A DNA stretch of 31,568 nucleotides, taken from SIG636 sp045604285 (lineage in GTDB: Bacteria; Bacillota; Clostridia; Oscillospirales; CAG-382). Where the stretch lies: the NCBI GenBank assembly GCA_045604285.1, contig JAZUNS010000156.1:1-31568 (forward strand), read 5' to 3'. A program made the translations under genes and the position numbers. The notes below the pieces were generated by a model. The model did no database searches and had not been told where the DNA came from. It saw nothing but the letters and a program-made list of their open reading frames with translations. Shown here in pieces: positions 1-7,845 of the stretch (positions within the stretch are counted from its first letter, which is position 1; the number at the start of each line of letters is the position of its first letter).

Positions 1-23
1 TTGTTATGGCTTTGCCATAACAA
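1..23 (-). terminator. Hairpin after murQ, cut by the window edge
   Basis: A perfect inverted repeat of 10 bp (1-10 with 14-23) closes on a 3-nt loop. It lies 12 bases past the murQ stop codon on the minus strand. Any T-run that would complete a rho-independent terminator falls outside the window, so the terminator role is likely but not shown. Confidence 0.55.
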
Positions 24-35
24 GGGCTTCAGTTT

Positions 36-860
36 TTATGCTTTTTCTGCTATTTGTACTGCGGTATTTATATCGCAGTCTGCCTGCTCTATTGCTGCTT
101 TGCAGGTATCGTAATCCTTACCGGTTTGGTTCATTACGATACGCACGGCTCTGTCCATCAGCTTTTTATTGGTGGGACGCATATATACCATGCTGTTGCC
201 CTTTACCCTGCCAAGGCGCACCATAACGCCGGTAGAAAGGGTGTTAAGTATAAGCTTGGTGGCTGTGCCTGCCTTCATACGGGTACTGCCGTTTATAACC
301 TCGGGGCCAACCTCGGCAACTATTGCCACGTCGGACAAAGGAATCGCCGTGCTGTTTTTATTGCACTGTACCGAAATTGCCAACGCACCCAAGCTGCGGG
401 CGTATTCCAAAGAGCCGTGTACGCAGGGCGCACTGCCGCTGGCTGAAATGGCAACGCATACGTCCTTGGCACAAAAGCCCTGCTCTTTAAGCTGGGCAAC
501 CATTGCTTCGGCATTGTCCTCAGCTCCCTCGGCTGCGCGGAATGCCGCTTCCTTACCGCCTGCTATAAGCCCCTGAACCATCTCGTAGGGGGTGCCGTAG
601 GTAGGCGGACACTCGGATGCATCCAAAACGCCAAGTCTGCCAGAGGTGCCTGCACCAACGTAAAACAGCCTGCCGCCGGTTTTAAGGCGCTCTGCCGTGC
701 GGTCTATTGCTTCTGCCAAAGCCTCTGCCGCTTCTTCTACCGCAAGAGCTACTTTTTTATCCTCTTCATTTATAAGCTTTACCATTGAGAGCGTATCCAT
801 CTCGTCTATATGTAAGCTTTTTTCATTAATCTGCTCTGTTTTAAGTGCGTTATATTCCAT
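36..860 (-). CDS. murQ: N-acetylmuramic acid 6-phosphate etherase (MurQ)
   Basis: MurQ cleaves the D-lactyl ether of MurNAc-6-phosphate to give GlcNAc-6-phosphate and D-lactate, a cytoplasmic step in recycling or using cell-wall sugars. The 274-residue protein is a single SIS (sugar isomerase) domain. The family signature is intact: GAGTSGRLGVLDASECPPTY near residues 68-88, containing the conserved Glu of the DASE motif. A second conserved stretch, VGPEVINGSTRMKAGTATK, follows near residues 183-201. It is slightly shorter than the E. coli enzyme (about 298 aa), mainly at the C-terminus, and otherwise complete. The ATG at 860 is preceded by GGAGG at 7 nt and by a good minus-strand promoter (888-916). 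No PTS or MurNAc transporter gene is adjacent in the window; one could lie beyond position 1. Confidence 0.96.
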   Translation of the reverse strand: MEYNALKTEQINEKSLHIDEMDTLSMVKLINEEDKKVALAVEEAAEALAEAIDRTAERLKTGGRLFYVGAGTSGRLGVLDASECPPTYGTPYEMVQGLIAGGKEAAFRAAEGAEDNAEAMVAQLKEQGFCAKDVCVAISASGSAPCVHGSLEYARSLGALAISVQCNKNSTAIPLSDVAIVAEVGPEVINGSTRMKAGTATKLILNTLSTGVMVRLGRVKGNSMVYMRPTNKKLMDRAVRIVMNQTGKDYDTCKAAIEQADCDINTAVQIAEKA

Positions 861-887
861 AGATTACCTCCGAAATTTTCTCATATA

Positions 888-916
888 ATTCTACTACCAT
901 TAAGCCAAATTGTCAA
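888..916 (-). promoter_or_regulatory. Sigma-A promoter of murQ
   Basis: On the minus strand there is TTGACA (911-916), a 17-nt spacer and TAGAAT (888-893), a near-consensus housekeeping promoter. It gives a short leader of about 20 nt before the murQ ATG. It stands back to back with the trmO promoter, with 18 bp between the two -35 boxes. Confidence 0.8.
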
Positions 917-934
917 GACGTTTAAACGCCCTTA

Positions 935-963
935 TTGACACCGCCCCGTTGCCATGGTATAAT
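935..963 (+). promoter_or_regulatory. Consensus sigma-A promoter of the trmO-like gene
   Basis: TTGACA (935-940), exactly 17 nt, then TATAAT (958-963), with a TGn extension (955-957) in front of the -10. All consensus bases are present. This rules out the in-frame TTG at 935 as the start codon, since that TTG is part of the -35 box. Confidence 0.88.
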
Positions 964-994
964 TGTATACATTAATTTGCAGGAAGGCATCCCC

Positions 995-1672
995 ATGGAA
1001 CACACTATTAAGGTAATCGGTCATATACACACGGACTTCCCCACAAAGTTTGGCATACCCAGGCAAAGCGGTTTGGTGGAAGAGTTGGAAAGCACCATTG
1101 TTTTGTTGCCTGAATATAACCGCCCCGAGGCTTTCAGAGGGTTGGAGGGGTTTTCTCACCTATGGCTGATATGGCAGTTTTCAGAGTCGGTGCGTGATAC
1201 CTGGTCACCTACCGTTCGCCCACCCAGGCTTGGCGGAAACAAGCGCATTGGAGTATTTGCCACCCGTTCGCCCTTTAGACCTAACCCCCTGGGCTTATCC
1301 TGCGTTAAGCTGTTGGGGATTGAAAAAAGCAACACCCACGGCACGGTTTTGAAAATAGCAGGAGCCGACCTTATGGACGGAACGCCGATATATGATATTA
1401 AGCCATACCTGCCCTTTGCCGACACTCGCCCCGACGCTTTGGGCGGATTTGCTGAAGAAAAATTCGGCTGCAAGCTAAAAGTTGTGCTGCCCGAAGGCTT
1501 GAAAAATCTTTTCTCTACCGAAAAGGCAATAGCGCTGGAAAAGCTTTTATCCGAAGACCCTCGTCCATCTTATCAAGAGGACCCATGCAGGGTTTACGGC
1601 TTTGGTTTTGACGGCAAAGAAGTTTGTTTTACGGTTGACGGCGATACCCTTACCGTTACAGACGTTAAATAA
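995..1672 (+). CDS. trmO: tRNA (N6-threonylcarbamoyladenosine(37)-N6)-methyltransferase, TrmO family
   Basis: TrmO-family (YaeB/UPF0066) enzymes use S-adenosylmethionine to methylate t6A at position 37 of certain tRNAs, giving m6t6A and fine-tuning decoding. The 225-residue protein carries the family core: VFATRSPFRPNPLGLSCVKL (about residues 87-107) and the following GTPIYDIKPYLPFADTRPDA stretch (about 131-151). The C-terminal portion from about residue 160 matches the smaller accessory domain of bacterial TrmO. The length is close to E. coli TrmO (235 aa). The start at 995 is chosen because AGGAAGG sits 7 nt upstream, and because the longer reading frame starts inside the -35 box. It stands alone, divergent from murQ, as an ordinary housekeeping gene. 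Enzyme function is by family and is not otherwise tested here. Confidence 0.9.
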   Translation: MEHTIKVIGHIHTDFPTKFGIPRQSGLVEELESTIVLLPEYNRPEAFRGLEGFSHLWLIWQFSESVRDTWSPTVRPPRLGGNKRIGVFATRSPFRPNPLGLSCVKLLGIEKSNTHGTVLKIAGADLMDGTPIYDIKPYLPFADTRPDALGGFAEEKFGCKLKVVLPEGLKNLFSTEKAIALEKLLSEDPRPSYQEDPCRVYGFGFDGKEVCFTVDGDTLTVTDVK

Positions 1673-1691
1673 TGCTTATATGGTATAATCT

Positions 1692-1729
1692 GCACAGATT
1701 TGCTTGTTGACATGCATACAAATCTGTGC
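1692..1729. repeat. Perfect 11-bp inverted repeat enclosing the -35 box
   Basis: GCACAGATTTG (1692-1702) and CAAATCTGTGC (1719-1729) are exact reverse complements separated by 16 bp. The right arm ends at the base before the -10 box of the lipoprotein promoter and the loop holds its -35 box. This position suits an operator for a dimeric repressor. The alternative, a terminator for trmO, is weaker because only mixed A/T and no clean T-run follows. Confidence 0.6.
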
Positions 1730-1735
1730 TATTAT
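1707..1735 (+). promoter_or_regulatory. Sigma-A promoter of the thioredoxin-lipoprotein gene
   Basis: TTGACA (1707-1712), 17 nt, TATTAT (1730-1735). Transcription would start near 1742, giving a leader of about 58 nt before the ATG at 1800. It lies inside the 1692-1729 inverted repeat, which suggests regulation. A second TGG-TATAAT (1681-1689) lies just upstream but has no convincing -35. Confidence 0.8.
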
Positions 1736-1799
1736 ATTAATTAGGAGTTTTGTAGGCAAAAACTTTTTACAATTTTACCACGTAAACAGGAGAAACAAG

Positions 1800-4694
1800 A
1801 TGAACAATTTCAAAAGAACGTTATTTATGCTTTTGGCACTTGTAATGCTCATCTCTACCCTTGCCGCTTGTAACGGCAACGAAGGAGAAACAAGCAGTAC
1901 CGAAAGCAATGACAGTACCTCAAACAGCTCTGAAGAAGTATCCGAGTCTGTTTCCTCTGAGGAGGTTAATGCGGACGGCTCTTATACCGTAAGCATTAAA
2001 ACTGTCGGCGGCATTGCCATGAATGGCATAGATGTATTTGTATATACTGATAATAGCCTTACCGACCTTTTGCAATTCGGTCAAACCGGCGAGGACGGCA
2101 AGGTTAGCTTGAAGCTTGCAGAGCTCTCCGCCGACATGGTTTTTGTACTTTCCGGCGTACCTAACGGATACGACGTTGCAGAGTATTACACCTTTAAGGG
2201 TGCTTCTACGGAGATCGTTCTTACCTCTGCACCTATCAGCGACAAAAACCTTTCCGACTCTGTCCTTGGCGTTGGTGATGTCATGTGTGATTTTACCGTT
2301 ACTTCTTCTAAGGGTGAAACTATCACGTTATCCGACGTGCTTAAGGAAAAAGAGCTTGTAGTGCTTAACTTTTGGTATACCACCTGCTCTTGGTGTATTA
2401 CAGAGTTCCCCGTTATTAACGACGTATACACTCAGTACAGTGACAAGGTTGAAGTGATTGCAGTTGACCCCCTTGACGGTGCAGCCGCTGTTAAAAGCTT
2501 TGCAGCCGCACAGGATTTTGCCTTCCCCATGGCTGATTGTCCCGCATCCTGGGCAAACTCTTTCAGCGTTCAAGGCTATCCTACTTCCGTATTTATCGAC
2601 CGATACGGCGTTATATGCCTTATTGAAGCAGGCGCCGTTACAAGCAACAGACCTTGGGTTTCTGCTTTTGAACACTTTACAGGAGAAGATTACAAACAGA
2701 CCCTTTGTGAAAACATTAACGATCTGGTTACTGAAATTCTTCCCACCTTCGAGTTTGAAGGCTCTGACGCAGTTGCAAATGCTATCTCTGCAGACGGTGT
2801 CAACATTACCTACCGTCCTGAAACCGAAGATGAAAACGCAAAATATTACTGGCCCTTTATCACCACCGAAAAGGACGGCGAAGATTGCATTTACGCCTCC
2901 AACAAGGGCATAGAAAGCTCTTATTCCATCCTTTACGCAGATGTAGAGCTAAAGAAGGGGCAGGCTATCGGATTTGACTATATTATTTCTTCCGAAGCGC
3001 TTTGCGATATACTTGTAGTTATCGTAAACGACGAGGACGTTTATCAGATTTCCGGCGTTAAGGATGACGAGGGCTGGAAGGCTTGCTATCCTTGGGTTGC
3101 AGAAGAGGACGGCGTTTACGAGCTGGCACTGTGCTTTACCAAGGACGGCGACAACAATGAGGGCGATGACACCGTTTACATAAAGAATATGCGTGTTATC
3201 GATTCCAAGGACATTGACGTTGCCACCTACATCCCCAGAAACGCAGCTACACTTAATGACGATGGATTAACCTATGATTACGTTGATATTTTCTTTAACG
3301 AAAAAGACGGCTACTACCACGTAGGCAGCGTTGACGGTCCCCTTCTTCTCAGCGACCTTATGTACACTACCCAGTTTAACGAAGAAAAATCTATATGGGA
3401 TATTCTGTACAACGGCGAAGTAATGGTTGACGGTAAAAGCTATTACGATAATATGGTAAAACACTTCAGCTACGCTTCCAACTCTTCACTTAATGGCATT
3501 TGCACAGTAGACAAGGATCTTGCTGAGCACCTTAAAATTGTTGCAAGCAACGCAGGCTTTGACGGTACGGATGAAGAATGGCTAAAGACCTGCAAATACT
3601 TTGAAGTTTACGGTACCGACGGCGAACAGCTTGTTGACCCCATCCAAGGTCTTGCTATCTTCTCTGCTCCTGAGGCAGTTTTGGGTGTCGGCAAGGAAGA
3701 AAACTTTTTCTATTACGACAGAGTTATCATGCCCAGAGGTATGTTCAAAAAGTTCGTACCCACAAAATCCGGTGCTTACCGCATAACCTCTCATAACGAG
3801 TCTATAGATGGCGTTGACGCTTGGATATTTGATGAGAACGGCGAAATTATCTACACCTACGAAAACGAAGAAAGAATGTTTAACGTAGACGGCGAATGCT
3901 CAATGGTCTATTATATGGAAGCAGGCGTTGCTTACTACATTAGCATTGCTTTTTGGGATATGTACCAAAACGGTTATATCTACTTTGACGTAGAATACAT
4001 AGCACCTAAATATGATCATTTCTGTGCTGCTTCCCCCGGGTATTTCACCTATGACACCGGCGCAACCGGCGAAGATATGTACTATACCATCAGCGGCGGC
4101 ATTGACGTTGTGCTTAAAGATGACGGTTATTATTACCACGACCTTGGCCTTGACGCAAACGGCAAACAGATATACGGCAGCCTTATTTACGCTGACTTCA
4201 CCGGCCTTACCGCTGTATTCAGCAGCCCCATAGTTAACGTTTACGCCTACAACGAAGACGGTACCGTTATAAAGGACGAAAACGGCAACCCCGTTGAGGT
4301 TAAGGGCATGATAGAGCTTGGCGGCTTTGACTTTAGCAAAACCGAGGATGACCTTTATATACTCAGCTTCTACAACAAAAACAATAACGATTATGACGCT
4401 ACCATCGAATACCTTAAAAAGCTTTGGGGCGAAAGCTATGACGATAATATGGAGCATTACAAGGTAGAGGACGTTCTTGCAGGTAAATATCACGGTAAGG
4501 GCGAGGATTTCACCGAAGCGATTAAAGCCTTTACAAGCAAGATAATCAAGGACGGTTCCGAAAAGGACGGCTGCGTACCCGTTAACGAAGAGCTGGCAGG
4601 CATACTTCAAATGCTTATGGACAAGTACACCTTTGAGGGTGTAGAGTATTCCTGGCTTAAGGTTTGCTATTACTACAAATACCTTGGCGCATAA
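1800..4694 (+). CDS. Large surface lipoprotein with extracytoplasmic TlpA-like thioredoxin domain
   Basis: This 964-residue protein starts with a lipoprotein signal peptide (lipobox LAAC, lipidated Cys24) and is probably anchored on the outer face of the membrane. A Ser/Glu-rich stalk (about 25-55) leads to a small beta domain (about 57-150). A TlpA/AhpC-like thioredoxin fold follows (about 155-305) with the active site FWYTTCSWC (Cys196, Cys199), so it probably does thiol-disulfide exchange. Next come a beta-sandwich-like stretch (about 330-480), a first FNEKDGYYH domain (498-600), a second beta-sandwich (about 645-745) and a second, diverged copy of that domain (769-964). Both copies end in WLKxCxY. 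The start at 1800 has AGGAGA 6 nt upstream; an earlier in-frame ATG at 1704 lies within the promoter. The gene shares a probable operon with the lipoprotein 31 bp downstream. The function outside the thioredoxin part is unknown. Confidence 0.88.
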   Translation: MNNFKRTLFMLLALVMLISTLAACNGNEGETSSTESNDSTSNSSEEVSESVSSEEVNADGSYTVSIKTVGGIAMNGIDVFVYTDNSLTDLLQFGQTGEDGKVSLKLAELSADMVFVLSGVPNGYDVAEYYTFKGASTEIVLTSAPISDKNLSDSVLGVGDVMCDFTVTSSKGETITLSDVLKEKELVVLNFWYTTCSWCITEFPVINDVYTQYSDKVEVIAVDPLDGAAAVKSFAAAQDFAFPMADCPASWANSFSVQGYPTSVFIDRYGVICLIEAGAVTSNRPWVSAFEHFTGEDYKQTLCENINDLVTEILPTFEFEGSDAVANAISADGVNITYRPETEDENAKYYWPFITTEKDGEDCIYASNKGIESSYSILYADVELKKGQAIGFDYIISSEALCDILVVIVNDEDVYQISGVKDDEGWKACYPWVAEEDGVYELALCFTKDGDNNEGDDTVYIKNMRVIDSKDIDVATYIPRNAATLNDDGLTYDYVDIFFNEKDGYYHVGSVDGPLLLSDLMYTTQFNEEKSIWDILYNGEVMVDGKSYYDNMVKHFSYASNSSLNGICTVDKDLAEHLKIVASNAGFDGTDEEWLKTCKYFEVYGTDGEQLVDPIQGLAIFSAPEAVLGVGKEENFFYYDRVIMPRGMFKKFVPTKSGAYRITSHNESIDGVDAWIFDENGEIIYTYENEERMFNVDGECSMVYYMEAGVAYYISIAFWDMYQNGYIYFDVEYIAPKYDHFCAASPGYFTYDTGATGEDMYYTISGGIDVVLKDDGYYYHDLGLDANGKQIYGSLIYADFTGLTAVFSSPIVNVYAYNEDGTVIKDENGNPVEVKGMIELGGFDFSKTEDDLYILSFYNKNNNDYDATIEYLKKLWGESYDDNMEHYKVEDVLAGKYHGKGEDFTEAIKAFTSKIIKDGSEKDGCVPVNEELAGILQMLMDKYTFEGVEYSWLKVCYYYKYLGA

Positions 4695-4725
4695 TAAGCT
4701 TTATACACCATTAGGGAGAAGACGA

Positions 4726-6306
4726 ATGAAAAAGAATTTTAGCATTTTAATTACCCTGCTGCTTACTCTGTCCCTCGTGCTAAGCGCTTGCGGCGGCGAT
4801 GATACTGAAAGCAGCTCTACCCCCGACGTTGGAAGCTCAACTATTTCTGTTGAAAGCAACGAAACCTCTGAAGAAACTTCCGATAACATTTCGGAAGAAG
4901 CCTCCGGCGCAACTTCCGAAGAAACCTCTGAGGACGAAAGCACAAGCCAGGAAAGCTCTGAGACTTCTGCCGAAAGCGAAAGCTCTGTTGCAGATAGCTC
5001 TGAGGACGTTTCCGAAGAATCTGAGTCTGTGGCAGACAGCTCTGAAAGCGAAGATGAAAGCTCTATGGAAATTATCGAAAGCTCTGAACAAATACCCGAA
5101 AGCACTGAGGACGAAAGCTCTGTCCCCGACGACAGTTCCGTAACCCCTCCCGCACCCGATGGCACTACAGAATATTCCGTTAAGCTTATTGCACCCGACG
5201 GGACCCCCTGCAAAAGCGGCGTTGTAGTTAAATTTATGGAAAACGGCACCCAGGTAGCAATGCAGGTTCCCAACAGCGACGGCGTTGTAAAAAAAGTTCT
5301 TCAGTCAAAAGAGTATACCGTTGAGTTGGCGTTTACCGGCACCGCTTTTAAAACCAGCGCAAACGCAAGCCTTAAGCTTACTGCAAGCAAGCCTTCCATA
5401 ACCATTAACTTCCTTAACGAGTTAAGCGGAACCCCCACGGATATCTATCCCTCCGGAGAGGAAAAGAAGGCGTACAACGTAACCGTTGGTGCAACCTACG
5501 TTCCTCTTACCGCAGGTGAAAGAAATTATTTTCTCTTTGCGCCCACCGTTGCCGGCACTTACAAGTTTACCACCGACAGCAAAGACGCAGCTATTGGCTA
5601 CTACGGCGGCCCTCACTTTATCCAAAGTACCAACCTTAGCGAGATAAAGGACAATGCCTTTGAAATGTCAATTAGTGCCTCCAGCATAAGCACCGGCGGT
5701 GCAGGCACTACAGTGCTTGTACTTGGTGTAGATGCAGCGGCAGGCGTTAAGGACTGCGCACTTATTATTACCCGTATCGGTGACGCGAAAAAAACGCTGG
5801 CAGACTATCCTTGGAATTACTATGAAGCCACCGTTGAGATTTCCAAGTACAGCTTGCCTGCAGGAACCAAGCTTACTGATTTTGATTTAACCGCAGAAAG
5901 CGTTAACCTTGTTTTCAACGAAAAGGATGGCTTTTATCACTTGAACAAGGCAGACGGACCCTTGGTTTACGTTTATCTTACGGTTGACCCCGCTTACATG
6001 GCTTGCTTTAAGACTATCCTTGACCGCTCTGCAGTTACCAGGTATTTCTATGACGATGATGGTAACTTCGTTAAAAAGGTTGATTACGGCACCTGCCTTG
6101 CCGAGTACATTGAATGTGCAGACGAAAAGAGCGGCGTTTATCCCCTTACCAAGGATTTGGAGCACATCATTAAGGAACGCGGCGAATATGTTGGCTGGTG
6201 GGATATTTCCAGTAGCGGCTATATATTCGTAGACCGCAACAACAACCCCGATTCTTCAATTAATCCCGATATCGCTTGGTTGTTTATGTGCTGCTACGCT
6301 GAATAG
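4726..6306 (+). CDS. Lipoprotein with Ser/Glu stalk and a FNEKDG-type C-terminal domain
   Basis: A 526-residue lipoprotein (lipobox LSAC, Cys22) probably anchored outside the cell; no enzyme family was recognised. A very Ser/Glu-rich low-complexity stalk (about 26-145) holds the rest away from the membrane. Then come a carboxypeptidase-regulatory-like beta domain (about 147-230) and a beta-sandwich of PPC type (about 245-355). The C-terminal domain (about 390-526) opens with VFNEKDGFYH (396-405), continues with DGPL and ends WLFMCCYAE (518-526). It is clearly related to the two C-terminal domains of the preceding lipoprotein, so the pair is probably paralogous, with this member lacking a thioredoxin domain. 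The start at 4726 has AGGGAGA 6 nt upstream; a longer in-frame start overlaps the previous gene. No promoter or terminator separates the two genes, and a strong terminator follows at 6318. Confidence 0.85.
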   Translation: MKKNFSILITLLLTLSLVLSACGGDDTESSSTPDVGSSTISVESNETSEETSDNISEEASGATSEETSEDESTSQESSETSAESESSVADSSEDVSEESESVADSSESEDESSMEIIESSEQIPESTEDESSVPDDSSVTPPAPDGTTEYSVKLIAPDGTPCKSGVVVKFMENGTQVAMQVPNSDGVVKKVLQSKEYTVELAFTGTAFKTSANASLKLTASKPSITINFLNELSGTPTDIYPSGEEKKAYNVTVGATYVPLTAGERNYFLFAPTVAGTYKFTTDSKDAAIGYYGGPHFIQSTNLSEIKDNAFEMSISASSISTGGAGTTVLVLGVDAAAGVKDCALIITRIGDAKKTLADYPWNYYEATVEISKYSLPAGTKLTDFDLTAESVNLVFNEKDGFYHLNKADGPLVYVYLTVDPAYMACFKTILDRSAVTRYFYDDDGNFVKKVDYGTCLAEYIECADEKSGVYPLTKDLEHIIKERGEYVGWWDISSSGYIFVDRNNNPDSSINPDIAWLFMCCYAE

Positions 6307-6317
6307 TTTATTAGCTT

Positions 6318-6348
6318 AGTTCGGGGCATTACTGCCCCGAACTTTTTT
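6318..6348 (+). terminator. Rho-independent terminator of the two-lipoprotein operon
   Basis: A perfect 11-bp stem (6318-6328 with 6333-6343) has a TTAC loop and runs directly into TTTTTT. It starts 12 bases after the stop codon and is the clearest intrinsic terminator in the window. Confidence 0.92.
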
Positions 6349-6360
6349 GCTGTATTGCTA

Positions 6361-6389
6361 TTGCAATAAGTAAAAAATAATGTTATAAT
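6361..6389 (+). promoter_or_regulatory. Sigma-A promoter of the small lipoprotein gene
   Basis: TTGCAA (6361-6366), 17 nt, TATAAT (6384-6389) with TGT immediately before the -10 (extended -10 form). It lies just after the terminator at 6318-6348, so the small lipoprotein has its own transcript. The leader is about 48 nt. Confidence 0.75.
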
Positions 6390-6443
6390 AAGGTCCGATA
6401 TTTAAACGATTACTATCTGTTTTTCATTTTAGGAGGAAATGTT

Positions 6444-6887
6444 ATGTCCCTTATTAAACGTATTTTTGCTATAGCTCTTACACTTTGCGCAGTAACCGCA
6501 CTTTCCGCTTGCCAAGTACAGGAGGATAATGACAGCTCTGTTGATTCAGTTGTTTCCCGGGAAAATTCCGAGGTTGCCGGTAGCTCTGCAGAAGTTGAAG
6601 AAAGCAGCACCGAAGTCAGCGTTTCCGAAGAAACCACCGTTGAGGCTGCTCTTGTAGATTATACTGTTACCGTTGTTGATTCCGAGGGCAACCCCGTGGC
6701 GGGCGCTTTGGTTCAGCTTTGCAACGACAGCACTTGCTTCCTGCCCGTTCCTTCTGACAGCGAAGGCAAAGCCGTTTTCTCTAAGGAAGCCGGTGAATAT
6801 AAGGCATGCATCGCAGGCACCAACGATTACGTATATTTTAACGACGCAACGGAAATTACCATTACCTACGACGCTCCCAAGGCGTAA
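6444..6887 (+). CDS. Small Ser/Glu-stalk lipoprotein with one beta domain
   Basis: A 147-residue lipoprotein: signal peptide with lipobox LSAC (Cys23), an acidic Ser/Glu-rich stalk (about 26-68), then one domain (about 70-147). That domain has the look of a carboxypeptidase-regulatory or prealbumin-like beta sandwich, with DYTVTVVDSEGNPVAGALV at its start. The same stalk plus beta-domain module begins the two larger lipoproteins upstream, so it looks like a stripped-down relative of them. It contains a Cys pair (CNDSTC) that could form a disulfide, which would fit the redox genes nearby; this is speculative. AGGAGG lies 7 nt before the ATG. No biochemical role can be assigned. Confidence 0.8.
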   Translation: MSLIKRIFAIALTLCAVTALSACQVQEDNDSSVDSVVSRENSEVAGSSAEVEESSTEVSVSEETTVEAALVDYTVTVVDSEGNPVAGALVQLCNDSTCFLPVPSDSEGKAVFSKEAGEYKACIAGTNDYVYFNDATEITITYDAPKA

Positions 6888-6903
6888 ATCGTTACCAAAC
6901 ATT

Positions 6904-6931
6904 AATGCCCCCGCTTTAAAGCGAGGGCATT
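6904..6931 (+). terminator. Hairpin between small lipoprotein and dockerin genes
   Basis: AATGCCC and CGCTTT (6904-6917) pair with AAAGCG and GGGCATT (6918-6931), with a single C/A mismatch. The centre is TTTAAA, so the true loop must open there. It is followed by ATATTTAG and not by a good T-run, so it may be a weak terminator allowing read-through into the dockerin gene. No promoter was found between it and that gene. Confidence 0.5.
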
Positions 6932-6966
6932 ATATTTAGCTAAATCTATTAGCGGAGACGTAAATT

Positions 6967-7794
6967 ATGAAGAGCCATTTTTTAACAAAAATTTTATGCT
7001 TGGCGGTTGCCGCAGTTTTACTTATAAGCAGCACTCTTACCGTCACAGCCGCAGACAACGCCGTGTTTTCCGTCTATGCCACCGGCGGCGAGGTTTGCAC
7101 GCTTACGGTTTATGCACCAACCACGGTTAAAGCGGGCGAAAACTTTGAGCTTGTTTTTAAGTGGAACAACTACGTTTTAAAAAGCGGGTATCCTTCTGCT
7201 TTTGCTATTGAATTTGCTTTTGACACGAGATATATCGTCCTTGAAAGCCCCTGCGACTCTTGCGTAACGCTTGAAGAGACAACCAAGGAATGGATAGATG
7301 CCTGCAATTACGGTGACGGCAAAGACCTTGGCGGCGTTGAAGCATTGGATAAAACCAAGCCGAATATGCAGGTTGTTAACATCAGCTTTGCTACTGCCGA
7401 ATTTGACGACGGTGTAAAAAACACCTTTACCGCAAGGGTCAAATTTAAGGCTGTTTACGACGGCGTTGCAGAATTTGAATGGATATACGCCCAGTTTGCG
7501 GATATGTCCTTTGAGACTGCAGTGGATTGCGATATGAGCACGGCGGCGTTATCGATTACCGTGGGAGACGAAAAAACGGACCCACCCCTTAAAACTCCGG
7601 AACCGGGCGACGTTAATGATGACGGCAAGATCAACACACTGGATGCGGCGATGGTTTTAAAAAGCAATATTATGCTTATAAAGCTTGAAGACGAACAAGC
7701 CAAGCTTGGCGACGTTAACCGTGACGGTAAGGTTGACAGCCTTGATGCAGCAGCAATACTCAAATATGACCTGGGAGTTATAAATAAGTTTTAG
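6967..7794 (+). CDS. Secreted dockerin protein with cohesin-like beta domain
   Basis: This 275-residue protein has a standard Sec signal peptide (residues 1-28, cleavage near VTAA). A beta-rich domain (about 30-200) resembles cohesin or related Ig-like carriers, although the match is loose. A Pro-rich linker leads to a type I dockerin (214-272). The dockerin has two F-hand-like calcium loops, GDVNDDGKINTLDAA and GDVNRDGKVDSLDAA, each followed by a helix. Dockerins bind cohesins to build cellulosome-like complexes, so it should be exported and plug into a surface scaffold or mate with another cohesin. No scaffoldin or glycoside hydrolase is present in this window. GGAG lies 9 nt before the ATG. 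The domain has Cys residues (CDSC, a CxxC spacing) that could be a redox target. A terminator follows at 7802. Confidence 0.85.
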   Translation: MKSHFLTKILCLAVAAVLLISSTLTVTAADNAVFSVYATGGEVCTLTVYAPTTVKAGENFELVFKWNNYVLKSGYPSAFAIEFAFDTRYIVLESPCDSCVTLEETTKEWIDACNYGDGKDLGGVEALDKTKPNMQVVNISFATAEFDDGVKNTFTARVKFKAVYDGVAEFEWIYAQFADMSFETAVDCDMSTAALSITVGDEKTDPPLKTPEPGDVNDDGKINTLDAAMVLKSNIMLIKLEDEQAKLGDVNRDGKVDSLDAAAILKYDLGVINKF

Positions 7795-7801
7795 CATAGG
7801 C

Positions 7802-7828
7802 AAGCCCTGAGAGCGATTCTCAGGGCTT
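7802..7828. terminator. Convergent terminator between dockerin and Fe-S/thioredoxin genes
   Basis: A perfect 11-bp stem (7802-7812 with 7818-7828) has a GCGAT loop. Read on the plus strand it is followed by TTTAATTA, which suits termination of the dockerin gene. Only 51 bp separate the two converging genes, so it probably serves both directions, less well on the minus strand. Confidence 0.8.
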
Positions 7829-7845
7829 TAATTACATAAAGTATA

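Noticed and set aside
1704..1799. Longer start for the thioredoxin lipoprotein
   Set aside because: The added residues do not form a signal peptide, overlap the promoter, and push the real lipoprotein signal inside the protein.
4701..5273. Ser/Glu-rich open frame on the minus strand
   Set aside because: Antisense of the Ser/Glu stalk; AGC/GAA-type repeats lack stops in other frames. No start signal.
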